NCBI GenBank assembly: GCA_003996215.1
Contig: QJPP01001773.1
Coordinates: 124,001 to 188,000 of the forward strand
Direction: 5' to 3'
DNA: 64,000 nt
Source of the DNA: Jaltomata sinuosa
Taxonomy: Eukaryota > Streptophyta > Magnoliopsida > Solanales > Solanaceae
Notes under the pieces: model-generated
The model's input: only the letters and a program-made list of their open reading frames with translations
Database searches by the model: none
Told to the model about the DNA's origin: nothing
Shown: one piece after another, positions 1-10,084 of the stretch
Numbering within the stretch: the stretch's first letter is position 1
Layout of the letters: the number at the start of each line of letters is the position of its first letter
Translations under genes and position numbers: made by a program

Positions 1-868
1 AATCACACTCCATTACTATCGCACTACTTGAAGAAAGGATGATTTGGCTCACCTCTCAATTTGAGTCAAGGCAAGTCAAGAATGAAGAAAGGAGTAATGA
101 CATGAAGGACTCAATCAACCTCGCTGAAACTACAATGCAAACTATGAGAAAGCATAGAAACAAAAGGGCTTGGGGAAGTGGTTTGTCCGAATCTATCCAT
201 CGTGAGGTAAAGGTACCTAAAGTTTTCAAACCTTTTTCTATATGTCTACCTACTTTATCTCAATATCTACTGCAAGAAAAGTGGAGGAACTTCCGAGAGA
301 TTTTGAATCCATGTTGAAGAGAATCAACATCAACATTCCTACAAGTAATGCTTTTAATAAGATGCCTGAATATGCCAAGTTTTTGAAAGATCTGTGCACC
401 ACATGCAACCCAGATAACTTTGGGGTTGTTCAACTGTCCCCTTTTAGTAGTGTAATTTTATCGGTAGATTTCACCAATAATGCAGTGATGCCGGGTGTAC
501 ACACTATTTGTGATTCTAATGGGGTTCACAAGTCTACAAGGTTGGTATGTGATGAAAACGCAAGTGTCTAATTGATGTCTTTAGCCACCTTTAGACAACT
601 GAAGTTGGGGCAGCCTAATATCACAAACATGAAGTTCCTTATGACAAATTGGTTAGTGAAGCACCCCATAGGGGTTGGATGCAAAATTTTGGTTAAGGTG
701 GGATAGCTTGTGTACCCTGTGGATTTCGTTGTGTTTGATTGTAAAGGAAGTTTTGAGATACCCATTATCTTGGGGCAACCTAGTCTAAAATCAGGGCGTA
801 CCTTGAGAAAAATTGACTCGGGAGAGTTAAAATTTTCCATGAATGACGAGGAAGCCACTTTTTAATTG
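1..868 (+). pseudogene. gag-protease linker and retropepsin remnant of A1
   Basis: Bases 1-240 show no domain I recognise and are probably the gag tail. From 242 the frame gives a block (ININIPTSNAF, MPEYAKFLKDL) that resembles the conserved linker before the protease in Athila/Tat polyproteins. After a stop at about 569 the frame continues through LMSLATFRQLKLG, then VDFVVFD, then IPIILGQPSL, which match the C-terminal half of the retroviral-type aspartic protease in this lineage. Stops interrupt it near 570, 656 and 704. The active-site DxGA triad is not recognisable. The protease would have cut the gag-pol polyprotein in the virus-like particle. Confidence 0.7.
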
Positions 869-1344
869 GATAGGTCTATCAAAAAATTGAATGAGCTTCA
901 AATGGCCTTTTCAATTGGAAAGATTGAGGAAAGCGTTGATTTGCATGCGAAAGAAGGGTTTGTGGATGAAGTGTTAGAAGCGGTGTTGCTAAATTTTGAT
1001 GGTGAGGGGATATAAGAATAAGACGAGATTTTTTGTGCATTAGTGGGACTGGGGTTCTATACCTATCCCCCAAAGAAGCTCGATCTCGACCTAAAGAATA
1101 TTCAAACCCCACCTTCAAGACCCTTGATTATTGAAACACCCACCTTGGAGCTAAAGCCATTACCATCCCACATAAAGTATGCTTACTTAGGTTCTAACGA
1201 GACCTTTCCAGTCATCATTTCTAACAAATTGAGCGATTAACAAGTGGAAGTGCTAATTAGGGTGTTGAAGAAGCATATCCGTGCTCTAGGGTGGACTATT
1301 GTTGATATCATAGGTATACCCCCGGGGATATGCACACACAAAAT

Positions 1345-2231
1345 AAACCTTCAAGAGGACTGCACCCCCTCCATTGAACATCAAAGAAAGTAAAACCCAC
1401 TGATGCAAGAGGTGGTAAAAAAGAAGATTATTACATAGTTAGATGTGGGGGTGGTCTTCCCCATGTCTGATAGCACTTGGGTCAGCCCAGTATAATGTGT
1501 GCCTAAAAAGGGCAAAATCACCGTTTGTGCCAAATGAGAAAGATGAGATGATCGCTCTTAGACCCGTGACCGGTTGGAGAGTGTGCATGGATTATCGGAA
1601 ATTGAACTCATGGACAAAAAATGAACACTTTCCTCTCCCATTTATGGATCAAATGCTAGACCGGTCTGCGGGCCATGGTTTTTATTGCTTTCTAGATGGT
1701 TATTCTGATTACAACCAAATCTCAATAGCCCCGTAAGATCAAGAGAAGACTACCTTTACATGCCCCTATGGGAAGTTTGCCTTCAAGAGGATGCCCTTTG
1801 GATTGTCCAATGCCCCAGCTACCTTCCAATGGTGTATGATGTCTATATTCTCGGATTTGGTTGAAGACACCATGTAAATCATCATGGATGATTTCTCAGT
1901 AGTTGGGGATGAATTCAGTGATTGCTTAGAGCATTTAGAGGAATTTCTTAAAAGATGTGAGGAGATAAATTTTGTGATTAATTGGGAAAAATGTCATTTC
2001 ATGGTTAACAAGGGAATAGTTTTGGGTCATAAAATTTCTGAGAAGGGGCTTGAGGTTGACCAAGCAAAAATTGAAGTCATATTCAAACTACCTCCTCTGA
2101 AAACTATAAAGGGAATAAGGAGTTTCCTAGGGGATGCCGGATTTTATAGGCAGTTTATAAAAGATTTCTCGAAGGTTGCATACTGTCTATGCAAGTTGCT
2201 TGAAAGGGACTCCAAGTTCAACTTTGATTAA
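1345..2231 (+). pseudogene. reverse transcriptase remnant of A1
   Basis: This is the RNA-dependent DNA polymerase of the element. Readable landmarks are the start segment (CTPSIEHQRK), the fingers motif RVCMDYRKLNSWT, CFLDGYSDYNQ (first catalytic Asp), MPFGLSNAPATFQ, then IIMDDFSVVGD, which keeps the two catalytic aspartates, followed by LGHKISEKGL and the connection segment FLGDAGFYRQFI. The frame breaks near 1500-1540 and is stopped by TAA near 1736 and 1876. The MDDFS form, rather than IDDILIYS as in the chromovirus copies here, separates it from families T, H and M. Confidence 0.88.
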
Positions 2232-2239
2232 AATTGCAT

Positions 2240-2700
2240 GACGGATTTCCTCATATTGAAAGAAAAATTGACATCCACCCCCATCATCATCGCATCGGAT
2301 TGGTCACATGTGCGATGCTAGTGGCATAGCTTTGCGGGAGGTGCTTGGGCAATAAAGGGAGAAACTCTTTCACCCAATCTGTTATACAAGCAAGATGCTA
2401 AACACCGCCCAAACAAAAACACCATGACGAGGAAAGAATTATTAGTTGTGGTGTTCTCCTTTGAAAAATTTCGAGCATACCTCTTAGGAACCCATGTAGT
2501 TGTGCACACCGACCATGCTGCGATCCGATACTTGATGACTAAGAAGGATGCCAAACCTCAGTTAATCCTTTGGGTACTTCTTCTTCAAGAATTTGACTTT
2601 GAAGTAAAGGGTAGGAGGGGTTGTGAGAATCAAGTGGCTGATCACTTATCGCGATTAAAAGAAGAGAGAAGGCCCATGGGGGAACTTGAAATTGTTGATT
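2240..2700 (+). pseudogene. RNase H remnant of A1
   Basis: This domain follows the polymerase and would degrade the RNA strand of the RNA-DNA hybrid. The long readable frame at 2424-2702 includes TRKELLVVVFSFEKFRAYLLG, VVHTDHAAIRYL with the conserved TDH, and GCENQVADHLSRL with the conserved ADxLSR end. The N-terminal part (2240-2420) is broken by a stop near 2326 and a likely frameshift. The stretch after it to about 2880 is the usual spacer before the integrase zinc finger. Confidence 0.82.
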
Positions 2701-3415
2701 AATTCCCTGATGAGCGCATCTTGGCTGCATCTCATGATTTAACCCCTTGGTTTGATGAAATTGCTAATTATTTGGCAAGTGAATTACTTCTGGAGGGGTT
2801 GAATTCACATTATAAAAAGAAATTTCTACATGATGCCTGGAAGTAGTATTGGGATGAGCCGTACCTCTTTCGAATTTGTGCCAATGGAATGATCCAGACG
2901 TGCATCCCCAAAATTGAGATGATACCTATTCTTAGAGAATGCCATTCCTCACCCGTTAGTGTCCACCACGGGGGTGCACGCATAACTTTGAAGGTGCTAC
3001 AATATGGATTTTATTGGCTGACTTTATTTCAAGATGCCCATGACTTAATGAAGGAGTGTGACAAGTGTCAACGCGAAGGAGGCATATCTCGACGACATGA
3101 ACTACCGTTGACTCCAATCCTTTAGGTAGAATTATTTGATGTATGGGGTATCAATTTCATAGGGCCCTTTATAAGTTCACATGGTAACACCTACATTTTA
3201 GTGGCTGTAGACTACGTGTTCAAATGGGTTGAGGATGTGGCTTTGCCAATTAATGAGGGACGAAGCGTCACGGCCTTCCTTAAAAAGCAAATATTTGCTC
3301 AGTTCGGTACTCCCCGCGCCATCATTAGTGATGGGGGATCACATTTTTGCAACAAGTTGCTTAGTGCGCTACTTTAGAAATATGGAGTCAAACACAAAGT
3401 AGCCACACACATTTT
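2701..3415 (+). pseudogene. integrase remnant of A1, cut within the catalytic core
   Basis: The zinc-binding HHCC module is present at about 2955-3075 (VHHGGARITLK, then ECDKCQREG). The catalytic core starts near 3130 with GINFIGPF, where the first catalytic Asp is replaced by Asn (compare the usual W-G-x-D-F). It continues through TPRAIISDGGSHFCN with the second Asp, and stops at KVATH near 3410. The glutamate and the C-terminal domain are missing because the A2 LTR begins at 3416. Stops occur at 3123-3125 and about 3376. Confidence 0.82.
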
Positions 3416-4926
3416 TGATAAATGCTCAAATCGTGGCTCTCCAATTAGGAAGTAACAGCGATCGTGTAGTCAAAACAAAATTTATAAACCCAACGGATGT
3501 CGGGGTCATACCCAAGGGACTTGATTTAGCTCATTAGAGATTGTGCGAAGTGATTTCAAAGTGAGAGTAGTTGTTCAACAAACCAAAGCAATAAAATGAG
3601 GGTATTGGGAAAGTTGTCACTGCTAACTCAATTCAAATAAAAACTATAAAATCGAGATGGGTGTTTCAATTAGAACTAGATAACTAGGGGTGAATTTCCG
3701 ATGGGCATTCGCTATAGGATAGGGTAGTCACTAATTCACTTAAATTCTCACCTATTGACACGGGTAGCATTGGTCATAAGTGTGGAATGCTATCTCTCGA
3801 TCAACATCCATATATCCGATAATTTTGGTTAGAACATCATTCGCTGTGCTAAATAACCAACCAACATTTGCTTGGGGAGGTCGTCCTATCTCTAGCTCGG
3901 ACCCTTAAATGGGAGATTCTGCGATTGGAGCTATGTCTAGCCTCCATTCTAAGTGGATTCCCAAGTACCCACTAGCAAATTCACATCCACAACTACAAAA
4001 TTCTTTCTCGAGAAATTATATAGCCAAGTAAAGTAAATTCATGTTTGCAACCACAAATTATTAGATTAAAACATGGTGAAATTACTAGACCCATATCAGA
4101 TAAGCAATTATAAAAGCGAATTAGCAACACCCACACCCATTAGCTACACACCCACCATCAATACACCCCTAGACAAGAGAAATTAGCAACTCATAGAAGG
4201 GGGATAAGATGTACCAGCTGGGTAAATCAAATTCCCATCCATTGTAGTTGATTCTCAAGTTCTACAGTCAAATTAGGTACACAATTTGTTAACCAAAAGA
4301 TTGGATTGAAACCCTCTCTCAATGGAGATGGAGAAAAGTGTTTACAAGCCAAAAATATCTTCAAGTTCTCTACTGAAATTCTCTGCTCAAAATTGTATAT
4401 ATAAAACAAGCCTAAAATTGCTTTTTATATGTTCCCAAAATTATCACATAAATTTAGGACAAAATTACCCTCCGAGTGGTGTGCCATGTAGCTTGTTGTT
4501 CGCACGTTGCAGTGTGTATGTCGCACACCTGCTTTAGGTTGACCAGTGACTTCAGCCGCTTAAGTAGGCTTTGTGTGAAAGGTGATGCATTTTACACCAC
4601 GAGGTGTGCGCGTCACATGGCGACCACATGCCGTAGCAGAATTTTCAGTCATTTTTGCAGCTTCATACGGAGGAGATGCGAACCGCACCTCGGCTTGTGC
4701 GTGTCGTACAACCACCACACCTCTCGGCAGATTCTCCAGCTTTTCTCAACTCTTCACACTTAGCTCCTTTTTGGCTCTTTTTGGGTCCATATCCTTGTTT
4801 CTCATCTTATATCCAAAGTACCTGCATCGACATCAATAAAGGCCATAAGAACCTCTAAATCAATTCAAAATGTAGCAATATTTCATGGATATAGGGTCAA
4901 TAAGTTGGTAGGTTACCGACTTATCA
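3416..4926 (-). repeat. 3' LTR of A2 (family A)
   Basis: On the minus strand it starts TGATAAGTCGGTAACC at 4926 and ends GCATTTATCA at 3416, about 1.51 kb. Its last 150 bases match, in reverse, the end of the LTR at 48636-50060: the phrase about a CCCAACGGATGTCGGGGTC block and the final GAGCATTTATCA. That other copy is directly followed by a tRNA-Asp-type primer site, which fixes the LTR boundary here too. The right side abuts a purine-rich tract, so this is the 3' LTR. Confidence 0.85.
4470..4735. repeat. palindromic-word array in the A2 LTR
   Basis: A cluster of short self-complementary or near self-complementary words built around GTGCG and CGCAC (for example TTCGCACGTTG, GTCGCACAC, GAGGTGTGCGCG, GATGCGAACCGCACC) spaced by 15-40 bases. 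It is more GC-rich than the flanking LTR. Function unknown; see findings. Confidence 0.5.
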
Positions 4927-4944
4927 AACCTCCAAACTTGAACT
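4927..4944 (-). other. polypurine tract of A2
   Basis: On the minus strand GTTCAAGTTTGGAGGTT lies directly before the LTR start TGATAAG. It is the expected place for plus-strand DNA priming. Athila/Tat elements commonly have an AAGTTTGGGGG-type tract here (recalled); this one carries changes. Confidence 0.7.
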
Positions 4945-7152
4945 ATTGCTTGTCCTCAAGCAAGATACTCACATGGCAAGGAATGAATTATGCTAAGGCT
5001 CAATTAAGCCACAAAAACTATTCTACACTAAAAATTTAAGAAAAATAAACAAACAAAAGACTCAACTATTATGCTTATCTCAATTTGGACCCCCACATGC
5101 TCAAGGCAATTGCTCATTTCAAAACTTTTTTTTTTCAAAAAGGACATCATATCTCTTTTAAAACTCAAGGGAATTTGCCATTCAAAACAAGACATTTTAG
5201 CTTCTCAAGTCATTGGCATGGACCGTCAAAGTTTTCCTCGAGATTTGCCACACAACTTGTCTCATTCATTCCCCTCAATTAAAATAGAGACTCTATGCTT
5301 CAATTTGAGTGCATGATGCCACTCACAACAAGAGAGAATCTCTCTCACAATTATTCAATTCTTAACCACGAGATTATAAGAGAACCACGAAGACTCACTC
5401 TCTCAAGGAAGTTCAAGTGCATGCGCATCAAACCATAGGCTTGCCCTTCATGTAAATCGCCACTAATGTAGGGTAGCCAAGCTCGAAATCACCAAGGACT
5501 TGCGGGTTATAATGTTTGCTAGGGCTAAGGTGAGGATATCATGAGGTTCAAGTGACTACACCTCCCTAATGCTCTTTGTTTTTTTTATTTCAAACGCCGC
5601 TCACATTTTTCAATTTTAAACTTCACCTTATTTCTCCCTCACACAACCCAAGATTTCTCCTTCTAACCTCATGATTATTCACACCTTATATCACCTTTAC
5701 TTGGTAGCACTCATTTTTGCTTTTAAATTTACTCACTGGATTGATCTTTTGAAGCACTTTTCAAATTTTGAATCAAGGTGCTACCTTGCACTTAACGTTC
5801 ATTCCTTTTCTTCTCCTCATTTGATCACATGCACCCCTCAAACTTAGGAATTTGCCTATGTTATTTCCCCCCCCCCCAAACTTAGGATTTTAGCCTACAT
5901 TTCATTTTCAAGCAATTAGGGAGGATAGGTGCCAAGATAGATGTTCCAAAAAGTTGTCAAAGAATGGTCACAAGATCAAAGGGGTTCACTAGGATTTGAT
6001 GTCATTGGGAGGTCATTTGAGTGAAGTGGCTATCAAAAAAGGCCTAAGGTCATTTCCCAAGCTTGGCTGCACCTAGAATTTTACCTTGAATCACATTCGG
6101 GGCAAGTTCTAGACGACACTAATGCACAAGAATGAAGGTAAAGCCTCACCGCACAAGACATCATGCCACAAGACTTCATCCATTAGTCCCACAATCAATT
6201 GGGGCAAATGACTTTTGACAAGCTATTCCGAGTTCATTACACACTCATTTGTGAGTCAATAAAGCCAAAGCGAGAGTGCAATTCATGACAAGAGAACATT
6301 TTTTCTCAAAAAATCATTTCCCTTCCTCTTTTCCTTTTCAAAAACAATTTGCCAAGTTTTTTTTTTCGGCGGGCCCATTTCGAGACAAGCATTTATGGAC
6401 TCAATCTTAAAACTAAATTTGGAATTTTCCCTTAAGAAAGTTGTCTCTCAATCTATCATTAGGAAACACCAACCCGGTTTGACACACAAAAACAAAATAA
6501 AAGAAAAAGAAAATAATCAAAACTTTTTATCCTTGGGAAAGAACCGTAGTATTAAGAAAACCCTCGGAGTTTATTTCTACACTACTATGAACAAGGCGAT
6601 AAAAGCACCCCGCAACCAAAACTGAACATTGTCCTCAATTATGCGAGCTAGGAGAGAAGAAAAACTCCCTGACTGAGGTGCGAAATGCACTACAGGTGAT
6701 GCGGCCGCAGTGCCATCGCATACGGTTACGGTTGAAAATTCTATTTGCTGCTTGTGCGACACACACTACAAGTGGTGCGGTCCGCATTGAAAATTCATGA
6801 TGGGAAAATTTCTAGAGGAAACTGCCAGTTTTTTTGATCGCACTGCAAAATGAGGGTACGATGCGCACAACTTGTCATGCGATCGCACACCTATCGCACA
6901 TGATATGGCCTGATCTGCCAGGTATTCTATTAAGCTCATGCGTTCCGATATGCGATATGCACCCTCTGTGGTGCGATCGTACAGAGACTTTCTATTATCT
7001 GACCATTGTTCCATTCCAACTATAATGCTAACAAAGACAACATTCAAGATAAAACCAGAAAATAAGAAGAAAATACGCAAGGAAAAAGAGCTTGGGTTGC
7101 CTCACAAGAAGCGCTTGGTTTAACGTCACGGCTCGACGGAGGTACCTCCAAA
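4945..7152 (-). other. non-coding spacer between pol and 3' LTR of A2
   Basis: About 2.2 kb without a credible reading frame on either strand; the longest frames are under 110 codons and show no domain. Athila elements often carry an env-like frame in this position, but I see none. It contains an 11-base C run at 5867-5877 flanked by a duplicated phrase, and a palindromic-word array at about 6655-6990. Base composition alternates between T-rich and A-rich blocks. Confidence 0.6.
6655..6990. repeat. palindromic-word array in the A2 spacer
   Basis: Words of the type GGTGCG/CGCACC repeat here, including GATGCGGCCGCAGTGCC, GTGCGGTCCGCATTG, ATGCGATCGCACACC and GTGGTGCGATCGTAC. The vocabulary is close to that of the array in the LTR of the same element (4470-4735), although this one lies outside the LTR. 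Confidence 0.55.
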
Positions 7153-7398
7153 TCAAGGTTCATCCAAGAAAATGTCCTCTACACACGCAACCTCCCCCGT
7201 GATTTCCAAATACTTCTTCACTCGTTGAACATTAACCTTGAAAGCCAAGCTGTCCTTATTCTCCAATTCTATAGCTCCATTGGTAAAAACTTGAAGCACT
7301 TTGAAAGGACCCGACCATTTGGATCTTAGTTTGCTCGGAAAGAGCCGAAGCCTCGAATTGAACAAGAGTACCCATTATCCTGCGTGGAACTCTTATTT
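7153..7398 (-). pseudogene. integrase C-terminal fragment of A2
   Basis: An open frame of about 70 codons reads LLFNSRLRLFPSKLRSKWSG, then PFKVLQVFTNGAIELEN and NVQRVKKYLE. This is the DNA-binding end of the integrase as found in Athila/Tat polyproteins (recalled LFPGKLxSRWSGPF motif). It ends at a TGA at 7153. The reading frame can be followed upstream to about 7396, where sequence changes to a forward chromovirus reverse transcriptase, so the catalytic core is lost. Confidence 0.83.
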
Positions 7399-7401
7399 TA
7401 G

Positions 7402-8366
7402 GATTTGTTGGTCTAACGAATGCTCCTGCAGCCTTTATGGATTTGATAAACCGTGTGTTCAAACAGTACTTGGATATATTTGTGATTTTTTTCATTGATG
7501 ATATTCTCATCTACTCTTGGAGTTAGGAGGAGCATGCAGATCACTTGAGAGTTGTGTTTTGAACTCTCAAGGATAGACAATTGTTTGCTAAGTTTAACAA
7601 GTGTGAGTTCTGGATGCAATCAGTTGCCTTTCTGGGTCACATTGTGACTAGTGATGGTATTCGAGTTGATTCTCAAAAGATAGAGGCGGTAAAGGTCTGG
7701 CCTAGACTTACTTCCTCGTCTGATATTAGGAGCATTTTGGGTTTGGCTGGTTACTACCAGAGGTTTATGGAAGGATTTTCTTCCATTGCTGCCCCTTTGA
7801 CCCGATTGACTCAGAAGAAGGTAAAATTTCAGTGGTCTGACTTGTGTGAGAAGAACTTTCAGGAATGGAAGACTAGATTGACCCCAACTCCAGTGTTAGC
7901 TGTACCCCAGGGCCTAGATGATTTTGTTATATATTGTGATGCTTCTAAGATTAGTTTGGGTTGTGTTTTGATACAGAGTGGTAGGGTGATTGCTTATGCT
8001 TCTAGACAACTTAAGACTCATAAGAAGAACTATCCTACTCATGATCTTCAGTTGGCAGCCGTGGTCTTTGCTTTGATGATTTGGAGACATTACTTCTATG
8101 GTGTGTATGTGGATGTATTCACCGATCATAAGAGTCTTCAGTATGTGTTCACTCAAAATGAATTGAGTTTGCGACAAACGAGATGGCTTGAGCTCCTTAA
8201 GGATTATGATATGAGTGTGCTTTACCATCCGGTTAAGGCGAATGTAGTGGCAGATACTTTTAGTAAACTGTCCATGGGAAGTGTGACTTCTTTTGAAGAT
8301 GGGAAGAAGGAATTGGTTAAGGAGGTTCATAGGCTAGCTCGGTTGGGAGTTCACCTAATGGACTAG
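7402..8366 (+). pseudogene. reverse transcriptase (3' half) and RNase H of T1
   Basis: The sequence enters the polymerase at the GLTNAPAAFMDL motif and keeps FIDDILIYS with both catalytic aspartates near 7490-7520. In-frame stops follow at about 7525 and 7558. From 7581 a frame of 261 codons is open: LGHIVTSDGIRVD, the connection GLAGYYQRFMEGFSSIAAPL, RNase H with VIYCDASKISLG, YASRQLK, VFTDHKSLQYV and a tail DTFSKLS, where the usual DALSR is altered. Without the fingers and first catalytic Asp it cannot be an active polymerase. Confidence 0.9.
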
Positions 8367-8379
8367 ACAAAAGGTTGTG

Positions 8380-9853
8380 TGATTGTAAAAAATGGCGCTG
8401 AATCATCCTTGGTAGCTGAGGTGAAGGCAAAGCAAGACAAGAATCCCATTCTACTTCAGCTTAAGGGTTCAGTTCATCAGCAGCGGGTGGAGGTTTTATC
8501 CTAAGGGGGAGATGGTGTGCTTCATTATCAGGGTCACTTATGTGTGCCAGATGTAGATATGTTGAGACAACAGATTCTGACTGAAGCTCACAGTTCTAGA
8601 TATCTCATTCATCTGGGTGCTACTAAGATGTACCGTGATCTACGAAAAGTCTTTTAGTGGGTTGGTATGAAGAGGGACATAGCCGGGTTTGTGGCTAAGT
8701 GTCCCAACTGTCAACAAGTAAAGGTGGAGCTTCAAAGGCCGGGTGGCATGATTCAAGGTATTGACCTTTCCACTTGGAAATGGGAAGCAATCAATATGGA
8801 CTTTATTGCTAGTTTACCTCGTACTCGAAGGCAACATGATTCCATTAGGGTAATTGTCGACCGGATGACCAAGTCATCCCACTTCATGGCTATTAATACT
8901 ACTGATTCAGCAAACGATTATGCCAGACTCTACATCCAGGATATAGTTTGATTGCATGGTGTTACCTTATCTATCATTTATGATAGAGGTCCCCAGTTTA
9001 CATCTCAATTTTGGAGATCGTTTCAGAAAGGTCTTGGTACCTAGGTGAAGTTTAGCACAACTTTTCACCCTCTGACAGACGGCCAGGCAGAGTGCACTAT
9101 TCAGACTTTGGAGGATATGTTGAGAGCATGTGTGATTGGCTTCAAAGGTAATTGGGATGATCACTTACTTCTTATCGAGTTTTCCTACAATAATAGCTTT
9201 CACTCTAGTATCCAGATGGCTCCATATAAGGCACTTTATGGCCAGGGGTGTAGATCTCCTATTGGTTGGTTTGAGGTATGTGAAACAGCCTTGATTGGTC
9301 CAGATTTTGTTCATGAGACTATGGAGAAGGTTTGGCTTATTAGGAAAACGTTGAAGACCGCTCAGAGTTGACAAAAATCTTATGCAGATATGAGGAGAAG
9401 GGAGTTGGAATTTGAAGTTGATGATTGGGTTTTCCTAAAGGTGTCACCCATCAAAGGTGTGATGAGGTTTGGAAAAAATGGAAAGCTTAGTCCCTATTTT
9501 GTAGGTCCTTATTAGATTCTGAGGAAGGTCAGTAAGGTTGCTTATGAGTTGGATTTGCCATCAAGTTGGAAGCGATTCATCCCATTTTGCATGTTTCTTT
9601 GTTGTAGAAGTGTGTTGGTGATCCGAGCTTGATTGTCCCTTTGGAGGAGGTGGGTGTGAAGGATAGTCTAACCTATGAAGAGGTTCTCGTTGAGATCCTT
9701 GATCGTCAGATTTGGATGTTGAGAAATAAAGAAGTTGCTTCGGTAAAAGTTCTTTGGAGAAATTATCTTGTTGAAGGTGCTACTTAGGAAGCGGAAGAGG
9801 CCATGAAGGCCAAATATCCTCATCTCTTTTCTTCTGATTCAGTTCCAACTTGA
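8380..9853 (+). pseudogene. integrase and chromodomain-like tail of T1
   Basis: The zinc-finger half reads DIAGFVAKCPNCQQVK. The core keeps INMDFIASLPRTR (first Asp); the second motif is IIYDRGPQF, and the glutamate region follows FHPLTDGQAE. The C-terminal GPY/F-like part and a chromodomain-like end (EILDRQIWMLRNKEV, KYPHLF) run to a TGA at 9851-9853. Stops compared with the T2 copy are mostly CGA to TGA (8949, 9369), TGG to TAG (8655, 9785) and CAA to TAA (8502), plus a frameshift near 9560-9600. Integrase would have inserted the cDNA; chromodomain tails in this lineage are thought to guide it to heterochromatin. Confidence 0.88.
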
Positions 9854-10071
9854 GGTACTAGTTTCATCCTTAGTATGTCCCTCAGATTCTATTCCATTGT
9901 TACTCTCATGATCCTAGCATGCATTCATGCTTTCGAAGTTGATTTAGCCATGTTTTAAGTTGGAAAGTTCAGTTTTCATGTTTATTCCTTGATTTCCGTG
10001 TTTTGTTTCTAGTTGGGCTGTTTTCTCTTCAGTTTCCCTTGCTTAGTCTTCATTTGCGGATGAATGATCCG

Positions 10072-10081
10072 AAGGGGAAGA
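10072..10081 (+). other. polypurine tract of T1
   Basis: AAGGGGAAGA followed by TAT and the LTR start TGTAACACCCC. It is the plus-strand primer site. The 9854-10071 stretch between the pol stop and this tract is an untranslated spacer with nothing else recognised. Confidence 0.8.
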
Positions 10082-10084
10082 TAT

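Larger units (their letters stand above)
1..3415 (+). mobile_element. Athila/Tat-like Ty3/Gypsy internal region, truncated (element A1)
   Basis: This is a partial LTR retrotransposon reading left to right: pre-protease linker, protease, reverse transcriptase, RNase H and integrase, in Ty3/Gypsy order. The left end lies outside the window. The right end stops inside the integrase core, where the LTR of a reversed element of the same lineage begins at 3416. Many in-frame stops and at least one frameshift make it non-coding. The Athila/Tat assignment rests on recalled family wording in the reverse transcriptase (PFMDQMLDR, CFLDGYS, MDDFSVVGD); it is firm for Ty3/Gypsy and probable for the clade. 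Confidence 0.88.
3416..7398 (-). mobile_element. Athila/Tat-like element, 3' end only (element A2)
   Basis: Read on the minus strand: integrase C-terminus (7398-7153), a long non-coding spacer (7152-4945), polypurine tract, then one LTR (4926-3416). It lies inside the integrase gene of A1. The upstream part is lost at a junction near 7400 where a forward T element begins. Only one end is present, so no target duplication can be tested. Confidence 0.82.

Noticed and set aside
4582..4858. Overlapping small frames in 4476-4858
   Set aside because: Several frames are open at once because of the GC-rich word array in the LTR; none matches a domain.
5071..5316. Possible small secreted protein frames
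   Set aside because: Part of the non-coding spacer of A2, no start context, signal peptide or homologous frame.
7256..7510. 84-codon minus-strand frame crossing 7400
   Set aside because: It spans the A2-T1 junction in a frame different from both parents.
7914..8330. 138-codon antisense frame, and similar antisense frames at 42005-42439 and 40625-41092
   Set aside because: They are shadows of RNase H, reverse transcriptase and gag on the opposite strand; no independent domain.
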